A program made the translations under genes and the position numbers. Shown in pieces: positions 1-8,442 of a stretch of DNA of 64,000 bases. The notes under the pieces are model-generated. The model searched no databases. It was not told the DNA's origin and saw only the letters and a list, made by a program, of their open reading frames with translations. The DNA comes from Pararhizobium sp. (GTDB lineage Bacteria > Pseudomonadota > Alphaproteobacteria > Rhizobiales > Rhizobiaceae). The stretch lies in contig CP051237.1 in assembly GCA_017794825.1 (NCBI GenBank), positions 5,164,501-5,228,500 on the forward strand, in the 5' to 3' direction. Position 1 is the first letter of the stretch, and each line of letters opens with the position of its first letter.

Positions 1-1
1 G

Positions 2-100
2 GACGAGTTGCAGATCTTGCGCGACGCCAACGGGTCAGTGCGTATCTACATCGACTCGAACGAGGAAGTTCTCGAAGGTCAGCCTGCTTATCGCAGCTAA
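2..100 (+). CDS. C-terminal end of an unidentified protein
   Basis: The reading frame is open from the window edge and closes with TAA at 98-100. It gives 32 residues ending LEGQPAYRS. It is followed at once by a good terminator, so it is probably the real 3' end of a gene. The fragment is too short to assign a family. Confidence 0.55.
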   Translation, partial: DELQILRDANGSVRIYIDSNEEVLEGQPAYRS

Positions 101-123
101 CTTGTTCGGACATTTCCCATGGT

Positions 124-152
124 AAACAGGCCGCCTCGCGCGGCCTGTTTTC
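124..152 (+). terminator. Rho-independent terminator
   Basis: A 10-bp stem (AAACAGGCCG paired with CGGCCTGTTT) with a 7-nt loop runs into TTTTCATTTT. It closes the transcription unit that ends at 100. Confidence 0.85.
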
Positions 153-245
153 ATTTTGTTCGCAACCAATGAGGTAGTGCCGCGTTAATCAGCCCATGGG
201 GTCGGTACAGTCCGGTGGCATGACATTCTAAACTGATGGGAAAAG

Positions 246-1394
246 ATGGTGTCGGATACGCCTAAACAGACAGAACCTGACACAAAGCCGGTGATCGTGC
301 ATACAGGAGCGGCCTCGTCGCGATTTATAGCTCTAATCGCCGGATGCGCCGCGCTCTATCTCGGCAAGAGCTTCCTTTTGCCCGTCACGCTTGCGGTTAT
401 CGTCGCTTTAACACTGGGGCCGCTTGTCTATACGGCGCGACGGCTTCATGTTCCGTCTTTCGTGACGGCGGCGTTTCTCCTGTTTCTTTGTGGAGCCGGC
501 ATCCTTGCCGGCGCTGTCACCCTGGCGGCGCCTTTGGCCGAGTTTATCGCCGATGCGCCCAAGATTGGTGAGGAACTCAAGGATAAATTGAAGAGTATCC
601 GCGAGCCGGTGGAATCAATCAATTCAGTTGGCGAGGAGGTGGAGAAACTTGCCGGATCCGGAGACGATCCAACGGCGAGCAAAGTTGTCGTCAAGGGACC
701 TGGACTCATGACGCGGGCGGCGGATGACATCATGGTCATTTCTGCGACGGTCGTCCTGACGCTGGTCCTGAGCTTTTTCCTTCTGATATCGAGAGATATG
801 TTTCTCCGAAAGGCGATCCGAATATTTCCACGCCTCAGCGACAAGAAACGCATTTTTGCCCTGATTACGGATATCGAGCATGACGTTTCTCGTTATCTGT
901 TAACCGTCGCAATCATTAATGGCGGTCTTGGAATTTGCGTCGGAATTTCCTTTTATGTCCTCGGAGTTCCTACGCCGCACCTTTGGGCAGTGCTCGCCGC
1001 CCTATTGAATTTCCTGCCTTATATCGGCGCGCTTACGGGCGTTATGCTGGCATTCGGCGTATCGCTGCTAACCTTCGATTCTATCTCCCATGCATTGGTG
1101 CCGGCCCTGACCTATCTCGTCTTCACCACTATCGAAGGCCAGTTCGTTACGCCGATGGTTCTTGGTCGTCGGTTCTCCATGAACACTGTCGCCATTTTGA
1201 TATCGATTGCATTTTTCGGCTTCATCTGGGGGCCAATCGGAGTGCTGGTGGCGGTTCCGCTTCTGATCATCTTCAAGGGTATTTGTGAGCGGGTCGAAAG
1301 CCTCCGTCATATTGGCGAGTTTCTATCCGGAGAACAGCTGCCGCCGGATGAAGCGGACGAAGGCGCTGCAAAGAAGCCGGCGCTAAATCGTTAG
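246..1394 (+). CDS. AI-2E family transporter (permease, UPF0118/PerM type)
   Basis: Inner-membrane protein of 382 residues. It has two N-terminal hydrophobic segments (about 27-65 and 70-100), a soluble loop (about 105-150), a helix at 160-182, and a C-terminal block of helices including the conserved stretch around FLPYIGALTGV and the IEGQFVTPMVLG motif. This is the family layout. Members export small molecules or act in Na+/H+ antiport; the substrate here cannot be read. The ATG follows a weak GGGAAAAG. I found no GGAAC-type promoter upstream, unlike its downstream neighbours. Confidence 0.9.
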   Translation: MVSDTPKQTEPDTKPVIVHTGAASSRFIALIAGCAALYLGKSFLLPVTLAVIVALTLGPLVYTARRLHVPSFVTAAFLLFLCGAGILAGAVTLAAPLAEFIADAPKIGEELKDKLKSIREPVESINSVGEEVEKLAGSGDDPTASKVVVKGPGLMTRAADDIMVISATVVLTLVLSFFLLISRDMFLRKAIRIFPRLSDKKRIFALITDIEHDVSRYLLTVAIINGGLGICVGISFYVLGVPTPHLWAVLAALLNFLPYIGALTGVMLAFGVSLLTFDSISHALVPALTYLVFTTIEGQFVTPMVLGRRFSMNTVAILISIAFFGFIWGPIGVLVAVPLLIIFKGICERVESLRHIGEFLSGEQLPPDEADEGAAKKPALNR

Positions 1395-1465
1395 GCAGGG
1401 ATCGGGCTTCGGAGTACCCTGAATTCCAGGGACACGGCGCCGGAACCTGTCCACCATAGATTTTC

Positions 1466-1490
1466 GGAACAAATCAACATTTCACCGGTT
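1466..1490 (+). promoter_or_regulatory. Candidate EcfG (general stress) promoter, GGTT variant
   Basis: GGAAC at 1466-1470, a 16-nt spacer and GGTT at 1487-1490, 41 bp before the start at 1532. It has the same -35 and spacing as the phyR and nepR promoters, with one mismatch in the -10 (CGTT to GGTT). It would drive the four-gene operon 1532-4509. Confidence 0.55.
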
Positions 1491-1531
1491 ATTTGATCAA
1501 GATTGAAACCGGATGCCTTCGGGAGCACAAA

Positions 1532-2074
1532 ATGGAAAAACAGCACAATAACGATACGATAGGGCAGGGTGCAACAACTGCGAAACCGTCAAAGGCGACC
1601 GCTCAAGCGGCTGACTTTGTCAAACAGACCGCTGACCGGGCGGGGGCAATGGCTTCCGACGTAGCGGACACAATTTCGGAGGCGGCGTCAGATTTTGGAG
1701 ACACGGTCGCCCAAAACGCCGAAAAAACACAAAATGAAGCCCTGAAAAAAGTCGCTGAGGGAACCGAAAGGACTGTCAATAAAGGCAAGTCCTTCACTCA
1801 GGATTTTCTTCTGTCGCTCAGCCGCGCCTTCGAGGCGGGAAGCCGCAGTCTTGAAAGCGACGGCATGGCGTCCACCGCGAGCTATGCGCGGGCTACCGGG
1901 AAAGGGCTGGAGACCGCTGCCGATGAGGTCGATGGTCTCGATTCCGCCAGTGTCGCGCACCGCGTCGAAACATTCGTAAGAGAGCGTCCGTTTCAAACAG
2001 TCGGTCTGTTCGCGCTCGCCGGATTCACCATCGCCACCGTGATGAAGGCTTCGATGCGTAAATCGAACGACTGA
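1532..2074 (+). CDS. DUF883/YqjD-like membrane-anchored stress protein
   Basis: 180 residues. The polar, Ala/Thr/Lys-rich amphipathic N-terminal two thirds resembles phasin or YqjD coiled regions. The C-terminus carries VRERPFQTVGLFALAG, the R-E-x-P plus hydrophobic helix that anchors ElaB/YqjD/DUF883 proteins in the inner membrane. I chose ATG 1532 (GGGAG 6 nt upstream) over the upstream in-frame start at 1493, which would put the start codon against the candidate promoter. It is first in a run with a holin-family gene, as in E. coli yqjD-yqjE, which is under stress control. Assignment is by architecture, not by a strong family motif. Confidence 0.7.
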   Translation: MEKQHNNDTIGQGATTAKPSKATAQAADFVKQTADRAGAMASDVADTISEAASDFGDTVAQNAEKTQNEALKKVAEGTERTVNKGKSFTQDFLLSLSRAFEAGSRSLESDGMASTASYARATGKGLETAADEVDGLDSASVAHRVETFVRERPFQTVGLFALAGFTIATVMKASMRKSND

Positions 2075-2111
2075 CTGGCCGCGTGCCTGATGGATTGAAG
2101 GAATGAATACA

Positions 2112-2498
2112 ATGAACAATAACAACAGCATCATCCAGACAATTCGGGAATTGATCGCGGATGCGACATTGCTGGTGCGTCAGGAAATAGACCTGGCGAA
2201 GGCCGAGGCGGCCGAGAAATTCGAACAGATACAGGCTGGCGTGGCCGCCGTGGCGGCAGGTTTGCTTATTGCGCTTGCGGCGTTGCTTGTACTGGTACAG
2301 GCGCTGGTGGTCGCCCTGGGCAATATCATGCCGCCGGCGCTTGCGGCGCTGATCGTGGGCGTGGTGCTTGCGCTTATCGCCTTCGTTCTTGTGATGAACG
2401 GAGCCAGCCAACTCAAGCCTGAAAATCTCGCGCCGAAACGGACAATCCGCTCAGTTCGTGAGAACGCCGAGAAAATGAAGGAGGCCAGATCATCATGA
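2112..2498 (+). CDS. Phage-holin-superfamily (YqjE-like) membrane protein
   Basis: 128 residues: an N-terminal amphipathic helix (IQTIRELIADATLLVRQEI), then two long Ala/Val/Leu-rich transmembrane helices (about 40-65 and 70-95) and a basic tail. This is the Phage_holin_3_6/YqjE arrangement. Despite the name these are chromosomal envelope proteins, not lysis holins, and no other phage gene is near. Start 2112 has AAGGA 9 nt upstream; the in-frame ATG at 2103 abuts that ribosome site and is less likely. Its stop overlaps the next start (ATGA), indicating translational coupling. Confidence 0.8.
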   Translation: MNNNNSIIQTIRELIADATLLVRQEIDLAKAEAAEKFEQIQAGVAAVAAGLLIALAALLVLVQALVVALGNIMPPALAALIVGVVLALIAFVLVMNGASQLKPENLAPKRTIRSVRENAEKMKEARSS

Positions 2499-3544
2499 CC
2501 AGCGATGCTGAACGACTAGAAGATGAAATCAGAAACACAAGGGCTCGTATCGACATGAAAATGAACGAACTTGAGAACAAATTGTCGCCTTCAAGTTTTC
2601 TGAACGCGGCGCTCGGAGACGGCAACGAACACATCGCCGATCTCGGCAATACGATGGTGAAGAAGGCCAGGGAGAATCCTGTTTCGGCGCTGCTGATTGG
2701 GGCTGGCGTGGCAGGACTGTTTCTTGCTTCCCGGTCGCAGAACAACAAAGGCGCCTATGATGAGCCAACAGGGCTTGCAGGCCAATCGGTTGCACAACCG
2801 AGACCAGCATCGGACCCGGCTGAGCGTATCGCGCAGAATGCTGAAAGCATTCGCAAGGAACTGAACGAACTGCGCGACAGCGTCGCCCAAAGCGTCGAAG
2901 ATTTCAACGAGGCCGCGCGCAAGGGCAGCGATGCGGCGCGTGAAACCGTGCGCGACGCCAGTGAACGTGTTCGTCAGGCCAGCGATCGTGTCGCCGAATA
3001 CGCCAATTCCGCTACGCGGGCGCTTGGAGACGCTCCGGATCACGCCCGTGAAATTGGTCGCAACGTCGCCGACGCCGTGCGTTCCGGCGTTGATTCGGCC
3101 GGGCATTATGCAAGCAAGCAGGCGCGAGCGACCCGTTATCGGGCCGATTCCGCCGCAGAGTGGGTGCGTGAAAATCCAGTTTCGGCAGGGCTCGTTGCGC
3201 TTGCAGTCGGCGCCGCCGCAGCCTCAGTGTTTACTGCGAGGAAACCCTCAGCAAGTGTCGAGGCAAGCCGCAAGCTGCATAATGCTGCGCGCGAGCGAGA
3301 AGGGCATGATGAACCAAAGGGCGCCGAGCGGTTCGAGCATTTTCAGGAAGCTGCGGAATTCCCGGCTGAGAAAAGCGCGCCGCGCAAAGGACCGGTCGAA
3401 AAATCCGGAAAGGGTTCAAAGTCGGCGTCGGCTGAAAGTTCAGTCAAGCCGATGAAAAACGGTCCCGCCTACAAGACAGCGCCTTCAGGCAAAGTCGCTG
3501 CTTCGATCAAGTCCGTGGAACCCGCGAAATCGGATCCGGCGTGA
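2495..3544 (+). CDS. DUF3618 domain-containing membrane protein
   Basis: 349 residues. The N-terminus ERLEDEIRNTRARIDMKMNE is the DUF3618 signature. There are two copies of an E-N-P-V-S-A plus hydrophobic helix unit (about 66-85 and 226-245), separated by a long charged, Ala/Arg/Asp-rich region predicted helical, and a Lys/Ser/Pro-rich disordered tail. The repeated helix resembles the C-terminal anchor of the 1532 gene, so the operon appears built from one anchor motif used several times. It overlaps both neighbours by 4 bp. The function of DUF3618 is unknown; an envelope stress role is inferred from context. Confidence 0.85.
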   Translation: MTSDAERLEDEIRNTRARIDMKMNELENKLSPSSFLNAALGDGNEHIADLGNTMVKKARENPVSALLIGAGVAGLFLASRSQNNKGAYDEPTGLAGQSVAQPRPASDPAERIAQNAESIRKELNELRDSVAQSVEDFNEAARKGSDAARETVRDASERVRQASDRVAEYANSATRALGDAPDHAREIGRNVADAVRSGVDSAGHYASKQARATRYRADSAAEWVRENPVSAGLVALAVGAAAASVFTARKPSASVEASRKLHNAAREREGHDEPKGAERFEHFQEAAEFPAEKSAPRKGPVEKSGKGSKSASAESSVKPMKNGPAYKTAPSGKVAASIKSVEPAKSDPA

Positions 3545-4509
3545 TCCGAGACATCGAGACTGCGGCCGAGTCCGGCCGTTACGCTTCACAGCCGGCACAG
3601 ATGACCTGGGTCGGCTGGAAGCAGATTATAAAGCGCGTCTACGCGTCTATCAGTCAGCCCGATCTGTCCCTGCGTTGCGCAGGCGTCGCATTTTTCAGCT
3701 TTTTATCGCTATTCCCGATCATTGCGTGTTTCGTTCTCGTCTACGGCATTGTCACCAGCCGTGGATCCCTGGAGAGGCAGTTGGATACGATCCAGCCTTT
3801 CGTTCCCACATCCATGTTCGAAATCCTGCAGGAGCGCCTGGAGGCGTTGCTCACGCAGCCGGAGACGGGGCTGGGCGTAGGTTTGCTTGTCTCATTCGGA
3901 TTGGCGTTGTGGAGCGGATCGCGAGGCGTCAACGCGTTAATCATCGCCACCAGCGGCGCCTATCACGAGAGAAACGACCGCAGTTTTCTCGCCAATGCTG
4001 TTCTGTCTCTCGGAATGACCTTGGCAAGCCTGCTGTTTATTGTTGTGGCGATGTTTGCCATCGCAGCGATACCGGTGATCGTGAACAGTTTGCCGCTGCC
4101 CGGGTTCCTCGAGTTTCTGTCACTTTGGGCCAGGTGGCCGGTTCTTGCATTCCTCGTCTGGGTGGCGATCGTCGGCCTCTACCGGGTTGCTCCGCATCGC
4201 AACGCCGCCCAATGGCGGTGGATATCGCCAGGCGCCTGGATCGCAACGTTGCTCTGGCTTGCCCTGTCGATATTGTTTTCGATCTATGTGGAAAATTTCA
4301 GCAACTACAGCGCCACTTTCGGTTCGCTTTCGGTCGCTGTCGTCACGCTTTTGTGGATCTACTACTCCACGATGGTCGTCGTGATAGGCGCCACGATCAA
4401 TGCGGAACTTGAATATCAGACGAAGGTCGACACGACAGTCGGCGTGCCAAAGCCTATGGGAGAACGCGGAGCCTTCGTGGCTGACAATTTACCGGAACAA
4501 AAGATGTAG
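3541..4509 (+). CDS. YihY/virulence factor BrkB family membrane protein
   Basis: 322 residues with about six transmembrane helices. It shows the family features: an amphipathic start, DLSLRCAGVAFFSFLSLFP, a WSGSRGVNALI segment, R-V-A-P-H-R, and the C-terminal FGSLSVAVVTLLWIYY with N-A-E-L. The start is GTG, overlapping the DUF3618 stop (GTGA). Family members are polytopic inner-membrane proteins of poorly defined, transporter-like function. It is the last gene of the operon; its 3' end contains a promoter for the 24-residue peptide that follows. Confidence 0.9.
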   Translation: MIRDIETAAESGRYASQPAQMTWVGWKQIIKRVYASISQPDLSLRCAGVAFFSFLSLFPIIACFVLVYGIVTSRGSLERQLDTIQPFVPTSMFEILQERLEALLTQPETGLGVGLLVSFGLALWSGSRGVNALIIATSGAYHERNDRSFLANAVLSLGMTLASLLFIVVAMFAIAAIPVIVNSLPLPGFLEFLSLWARWPVLAFLVWVAIVGLYRVAPHRNAAQWRWISPGAWIATLLWLALSILFSIYVENFSNYSATFGSLSVAVVTLLWIYYSTMVVVIGATINAELEYQTKVDTTVGVPKPMGERGAFVADNLPEQKM

Positions 4510-4518
4510 CGAGACGTT
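4494..4518 (+). promoter_or_regulatory. EcfG promoter for the small membrane peptide gene
   Basis: GGAAC at 4494-4498, 16-nt spacer, CGTT at 4515-4518. It lies across the 3' end of the BrkB gene and 33 bp upstream of the ATG at 4551. Exact match to the general stress consensus. Confidence 0.75.
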
Positions 4519-4550
4519 TCCGAACAGTGAAAACGACAAGAGGTGTTTCC

Positions 4551-4625
4551 ATGCACAATATCTTCTATATCATCGGCGTTGTTGTGGTCGTAATCGCGAT
4601 CCTGTCATTCCTCGGACTGGCCTGA
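4551..4625 (+). CDS. 24-residue single-pass membrane peptide
   Basis: Sequence MHNIFYIIGVVVV continuing to SFLGLA, with TGA at 4623-4625. It is almost entirely one hydrophobic helix with no charged residue after the first few. AGAGG sits 7 nt before the ATG and an exact EcfG promoter lies 33 bp upstream, so the gene has its own transcription and translation signals. It is too short for routine gene callers. Similar one-helix stress peptides are common in Rhizobiales. Molecular role unknown. Confidence 0.75.
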   Translation: MHNIFYIIGVVVVVIAILSFLGLA

Positions 4626-4629
4626 TCTC

Positions 4630-5718
4630 TCAACCATCTTCCCAATCTTCTCCGATCGGCTTGCGATCCCGTTTCTTTTCGGTGTGGATGAGATCCCTGG
4701 CTTCTTCGATATCGTCAAGGGTCGCGTCTTCGCCGCACGCATCGGGATCGGCGTTTCGGCGCACGAGAGCCAATTCGTAGAACATCGGAAAGTGGTCGGA
4801 ACCTACGAACGCGAGACGTTTCATTCGAACCATCTGAAAATGCGACGAATGAAAAATATGGTCGAGCGGCCATCGCAGGAAAAACCACCGAGCATCGAAT
4901 GAATTGAACTGGCCGCGCCCTTCGCGCGGATCCAGCAATCCCGACAATCTCAGGAATCGCCTGGTCGTTCGCGACCAGGCGACGTCGTTCAGATCGCCGG
5001 TAACGATAATCGGGTTTTCCGAATCGCGCACTTCCAGGCCGACCAGTGAAATTTCTGCGTCGCGTCCGATCGTATCGTCTGTGGGTACAGGAGGCTCCGG
5101 ATGCACCGTTATGAGACGGCAATTTTTGTCGTCGAGTAGTGCGATGGAGCAGTCGAAGCTTGGAATTCTCTCATTGAGCAGGAAGCGGACAGACTTTTCC
5201 TGCAGCTTGATCTTCGAAAACAGCGCCATTCCGTAGGAATTGTCCAACGGGCATTCGAGTGAATCGATGAACTGGCTCTCGACTGTTCTCAACGCATCAA
5301 GCCAGTCGTTATCCACTTCCATGAACAACGCCAGATCAGGATCGTAATTTCGTATTTCCCTGATCAGTCGATCATAGTCGCGATTGCTTTGCTTCACGTT
5401 GGAAACGAGCAACTTCAGGGTTTGCGCGTCGGAGGGGTCGCCCCCGAACGTCTTGACGCTACGTGGCCACGCCGGCGTGAACCTGGCGATGTGAACGAGC
5501 TGAATCACCATTGCCGACAAAAGCATCGCGAAGGGAAGGGCGGCCCCGCTCAACGGAAGCAACAGGAGCGTCGCTACCGCAACAGCCAGAGTCAGTGACA
5601 GAAGTTGCGTTCTTGGAAAGTCGAATATCCTCACCAGGCCGTGAGATATGGGGAAGACCGGAATCAGCGCGGCCAACAGACACAACGCTGCAAGAAAAAG
5701 GATCAGCCAGTAAGTCAA
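4630..5718 (-). CDS. Endonuclease/exonuclease/phosphatase (EEP) family protein with N-terminal membrane segments
   Basis: 362 residues. Three hydrophobic helices at the N-terminus (starting LTYWLILFLAALC) precede an EEP/DNase I-like domain: LLVSNVKQSN, FMEVDNDW (the catalytic Glu), TVHPEPP, VTGDLNDVAWS (Asp/Asn pair) and SDHFPMF (the catalytic His). This layout matches membrane-attached EEP proteins near stress genes. I place the start at TTG 5718, with AAAGG 6 nt upstream. Longer in-frame starts to 5904 would cross a promoter and overlap the divergent gene at 5891. Substrate (nucleic acid or phosphoester) unknown. Confidence 0.8.
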   Translation of the reverse strand: MTYWLILFLAALCLLAALIPVFPISHGLVRIFDFPRTQLLSLTLAVAVATLLLLPLSGAALPFAMLLSAMVIQLVHIARFTPAWPRSVKTFGGDPSDAQTLKLLVSNVKQSNRDYDRLIREIRNYDPDLALFMEVDNDWLDALRTVESQFIDSLECPLDNSYGMALFSKIKLQEKSVRFLLNERIPSFDCSIALLDDKNCRLITVHPEPPVPTDDTIGRDAEISLVGLEVRDSENPIIVTGDLNDVAWSRTTRRFLRLSGLLDPREGRGQFNSFDARWFFLRWPLDHIFHSSHFQMVRMKRLAFVGSDHFPMFYELALVRRNADPDACGEDATLDDIEEARDLIHTEKKRDRKPIGEDWEDG

Positions 5719-5753
5719 AATGCGCCTTTCTGTCGGTGATATCGCATGTCTTA

Positions 5754-5778
5754 AACCGGTATCCCGCCATTCGGTTCC
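5754..5778 (-). promoter_or_regulatory. Candidate EcfG promoter for the EEP gene (GGTT variant)
   Basis: Read on the minus strand: GGAAC (5778-5774), 16-nt spacer, GGTT (5757-5754), 36 bp before the TTG start at 5718. It supports the shorter start for that gene. Confidence 0.55.
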
Positions 5779-5804
5779 AGCGCGTCGGTATGAAGAGACC
5801 AAAT

Positions 5805-5829
5805 GGAACGGGCGCGTTCCATACGCGTT
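5805..5829 (+). promoter_or_regulatory. EcfG promoter for the 82-residue gene at 5891
   Basis: GGAAC at 5805-5809, 16-nt spacer, CGTT at 5826-5829; exact consensus, 61 bp before the ATG. Together with 5754-5778 it makes a divergent pair of stress promoters. Confidence 0.75.
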
Positions 5830-5890
5830 TATCATATGCGTCGGATTTCCGACGCGTAGTTGGAAAAATTCCCACACTGAAGGCAAAGAG

Positions 5891-6139
5891 ATGGAAAAAG
5901 GCACGATAAAGGCTCAAATTCAGGAAATAGTCACGGACCGCACCAAATCGCCGAAAGAACAACTCGAACTTCTGGAAAAAATGCGGCAGGAAGTCAGAGC
6001 CGAGATGCGGGCGGCCACGGAAAGCCCGATGGTCGATGACAATGATGTGGGCGCAGAACTTAAACTGGTCGAAGAAGCGATCGAGAGCATCGATCCAGAC
6101 GCGGAAAGCACTCACGAGACAGGCGCCGCCACGCTTTAA
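5891..6139 (+). CDS. Small helical hypothetical protein
   Basis: 82 residues, highly charged and predicted to be a helical hairpin: QIQEIVTDRTKSPKEQLELL, then KMRQEVRAEMRAATE, and an acidic second helix LKLVEEAIESID. It has no signal peptide or membrane segment. ATG 5891 has AAGG 7 nt upstream and is preferred to an in-frame ATG at 5720 that lies upstream of the promoter. The exact EcfG promoter ahead of it indicates a general stress protein. I do not recognise the family. Confidence 0.7.
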   Translation: MEKGTIKAQIQEIVTDRTKSPKEQLELLEKMRQEVRAEMRAATESPMVDDNDVGAELKLVEEAIESIDPDAESTHETGAATL

Positions 6140-6203
6140 GCATGGATCGTGAAACTATCGCAAGCCCCTGCAAATGATTGGCGTCGGCCGCAGATTGTCA
6201 GAT

Positions 6204-7481
6204 CTAATTGTTCGACGCTTTTCCTTTTTCTTCCTCAATTTCACGCATTCTTTCCGGCAGGTTCGACCGGACGCTGTCGATATCATGGTCGAAGTGGTCT
6301 GAGCGCTTCAGTTCCATGATCAGCAGTTGCGCGTGTTCTTTTAGGACGTTGTCATTCTCCCGGTTTCCAAGCCCGTGTAATCTCGACAGTGCTCGTGCAA
6401 GCGCCTGCGCAACCGGCAGGTTGTTCGCCGCTGCACGACGCAGCGGGTGAAATGCCTGACCGAGCAGGTCGCTGAATGACAATTCCGGCAGAATGACACG
6501 CACCTTGTTGTTTTCGTCACAGATGAACAAAGGTCGTGTTTGTCGATCGGCAATTCGGGCCAGGGCGCTGGAAAGGCTGTCGATCGCGGCGATTGCGGTG
6601 TACGCGTCATTCACGCCGGGAGACAGCGCGCGAAGCGCGATTTCCACGAGCAGATGAATGTTGAATTCGATTGGTCGGCTTTGCGAACGGGATGGCTCGA
6701 TGTGAACCAGCTTTCGAATTTCGTCGGCGGTGTCGTCGCCAACGTCTTTTGAGAGCGCAAAGAGGGTTTCGTCACTGAGCACGAAACCGCTTGGAGACAT
6801 AACCACGCGCACGACGATGTCTTCGCGACTAGCAAGACCGGCGAGATCTGCTTCTGATATCGCTCCGATATAACCTGCCGAACCAGCTTTAAGACCCTGT
6901 TCGCAATCTACTTCAGATACGTCGCCTGCCTCGTCCACCCGCTTCATATAGTTCGCGAGGGCTTCGCCCAACCTGTTGGTGATCTTGGCGATTTCATCAT
7001 CTATGGAGACGCTCTCTGAAACATGCCGGACGAAAAAGATAAGCTGGAAAACGCATAGCATAGACAGCAGCACGGCAACGCCGACCGTTATGCGTGGAAC
7101 GAAGTTCGAATGAACGAAAGCCATGGCGACAAGGGCGAAGAGAAACGTCCCGCCAAACAGGCCGGCCGTGACCTGGTTCACTGTCTCCGTGCTAAAGCGT
7201 TTGAGCAGCCGCGGCCCGATGTTGCCGGCGGCCAGCGTGAAAACAACGAGCACAAGTGAATAGGTCAGACTGAGAGCCGTGATCGCAGCGCCGGCGATTG
7301 CCGACAGGACGCTTCTGGCGCTCTCATCGTTGAACTGCAGGATGAAGTATTCCGACACGCCGAGATCGAACCGGCTCTCGATCAGGACGAGAACCGGAGC
7401 CAAGGCGCCGATTGAGAAAGCGATGATGGCGGGTATCGTGAAAAGCACGACGACCGGATATTTGAAGATGAAAGACTTCAT
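6204..7481 (-). CDS. DUF2254 family membrane protein
   Basis: 425 residues with four transmembrane helices in the first 150 (FTIPAIIAFSIGALAPV; LSLTYSLVLVVFTLAAG; LFGGTFLFALVAMAFV; a fourth near 130-150) and a large cytoplasmic C-terminal domain. The helix-2 region SLTYSLVLVVFTLA followed by G-P-R-L-L is typical of DUF2254. Its ATG overlaps the stop of the upstream lipid-kinase-like gene by 1 bp, so the two are translated as a pair. Function unknown. Confidence 0.85.
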   Translation of the reverse strand: MKSFIFKYPVVVLFTIPAIIAFSIGALAPVLVLIESRFDLGVSEYFILQFNDESARSVLSAIAGAAITALSLTYSLVLVVFTLAAGNIGPRLLKRFSTETVNQVTAGLFGGTFLFALVAMAFVHSNFVPRITVGVAVLLSMLCVFQLIFFVRHVSESVSIDDEIAKITNRLGEALANYMKRVDEAGDVSEVDCEQGLKAGSAGYIGAISEADLAGLASREDIVVRVVMSPSGFVLSDETLFALSKDVGDDTADEIRKLVHIEPSRSQSRPIEFNIHLLVEIALRALSPGVNDAYTAIAAIDSLSSALARIADRQTRPLFICDENNKVRVILPELSFSDLLGQAFHPLRRAAANNLPVAQALARALSRLHGLGNRENDNVLKEHAQLLIMELKRSDHFDHDIDSVRSNLPERMREIEEEKGKASNN

Positions 7482-8416
7482 CAGGAAGCGAGCAGGCTGA
7501 CATCATCACAGATATCAGCCGTTTCCTGCGGCGCCAGCACAGTCAGAGCGCCTGGATGAGCTTCGATCGTCACGTGGCTTTCCAGATCAAGAAGTTCTCC
7601 GTCGATGAGGGCGACTCCGCTCTCTTCTGCTTCTGGAAACTCCAGTTCCACCTTGACTGCTATCTCCTCCTGAATGTCCGAATTCGATCGCCAGGATCCG
7701 GCCGCGAGATCTGTCGCCAGGGACAGGTAGCTGGCCACATCCAGCACGCCTGCTGTGTAAACGCCCAGTTTGCCGGTGCAGGGATTGTCGAAGTAGGGAA
7801 GGTGTCCGTCGCCATAAGGGTTGTTGGAAACAGACAAATTGCTCAGCAACTCATCGCGCTCTCCACTGGCGGTTTTGATTATGGTGCGAACCGTTGGGGG
7901 GTTGGCGACTTGAGAGGTGAAGGCCCGGAAACTCGCGAATATTTTCGCCAGTCGGGAATCAAAATTGTATTGATTGCGTTCTTCGACGAGTTGCGGGTGC
8001 ATACCAACTGAAAATTGATGAATGAAAGGTCTGCCATTGGCAGTCGCCATATCGCAAGGGATGAGTCGTCCGCCGGCAAGAGCCTGTATGGCTTCGTCCA
8101 GGTCCAGAGGAATGCGCAAACCCCGCGCAAACAGATTCATCGTGCCAGCCGGCAGGACCGCTAGCGTCTTGCCTTTCTCCGAGCATCGAGCGGCGGCCGC
8201 TGAAATGGAGCCGTCGCCCCCTCCAACAAGGACGATATCCGCGTCGGAATTGACTGCCTCATCAAGCCTTTCCTGAAAATATTCACCTGATGTCGCGAAT
8301 CCGGTTACGGAGTAACCTGCCTGTGTGAATTGTGTATCGATTGCTTCGAGTAGTTCGCTGGGTTCCAGTGTCTTCAGCGTTCCGCTTCCACTGTTGAGTA
8401 TAGCCGCCAACTTCAT
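7481..8416 (-). CDS. Diacylglycerol/lipid kinase family protein (DAGK catalytic domain)
   Basis: 311 residues. The N-terminal lobe has NSGSGT and the DAGKc nucleotide motif VGGGDGSISAAA (about 60-72), followed by LAVLPAGTMNLFARGL, the G-T-x-N-x-F-A-R motif of the family. A beta-rich C-terminal lobe follows, with D-G-E near 275 as in YegS/DgkB. It probably phosphorylates a lipid alcohol at the inner membrane; the exact lipid is unknown. It is cotranscribed with the DUF2254 gene. Confidence 0.85.
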   Translation of the reverse strand: MKLAAILNSGSGTLKTLEPSELLEAIDTQFTQAGYSVTGFATSGEYFQERLDEAVNSDADIVLVGGGDGSISAAAARCSEKGKTLAVLPAGTMNLFARGLRIPLDLDEAIQALAGGRLIPCDMATANGRPFIHQFSVGMHPQLVEERNQYNFDSRLAKIFASFRAFTSQVANPPTVRTIIKTASGERDELLSNLSVSNNPYGDGHLPYFDNPCTGKLGVYTAGVLDVASYLSLATDLAAGSWRSNSDIQEEIAVKVELEFPEAEESGVALIDGELLDLESHVTIEAHPGALTVLAPQETADICDDVSLLAS

Positions 8417-8442
8417 GGTTCACCTGTCAGATTATGCTGAAT

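Noticed and set aside
2112..2498. A phage lysis (holin) gene implying a prophage
   Set aside because: The family name is historical. No endolysin, capsid or integrase is near and the gene is in a chromosomal stress operon.
5719..5904. A longer N-terminus for the EEP-family protein
   Set aside because: It would overlap the divergent gene at 5891 and both EcfG promoters; TTG 5718 has a good ribosome site.
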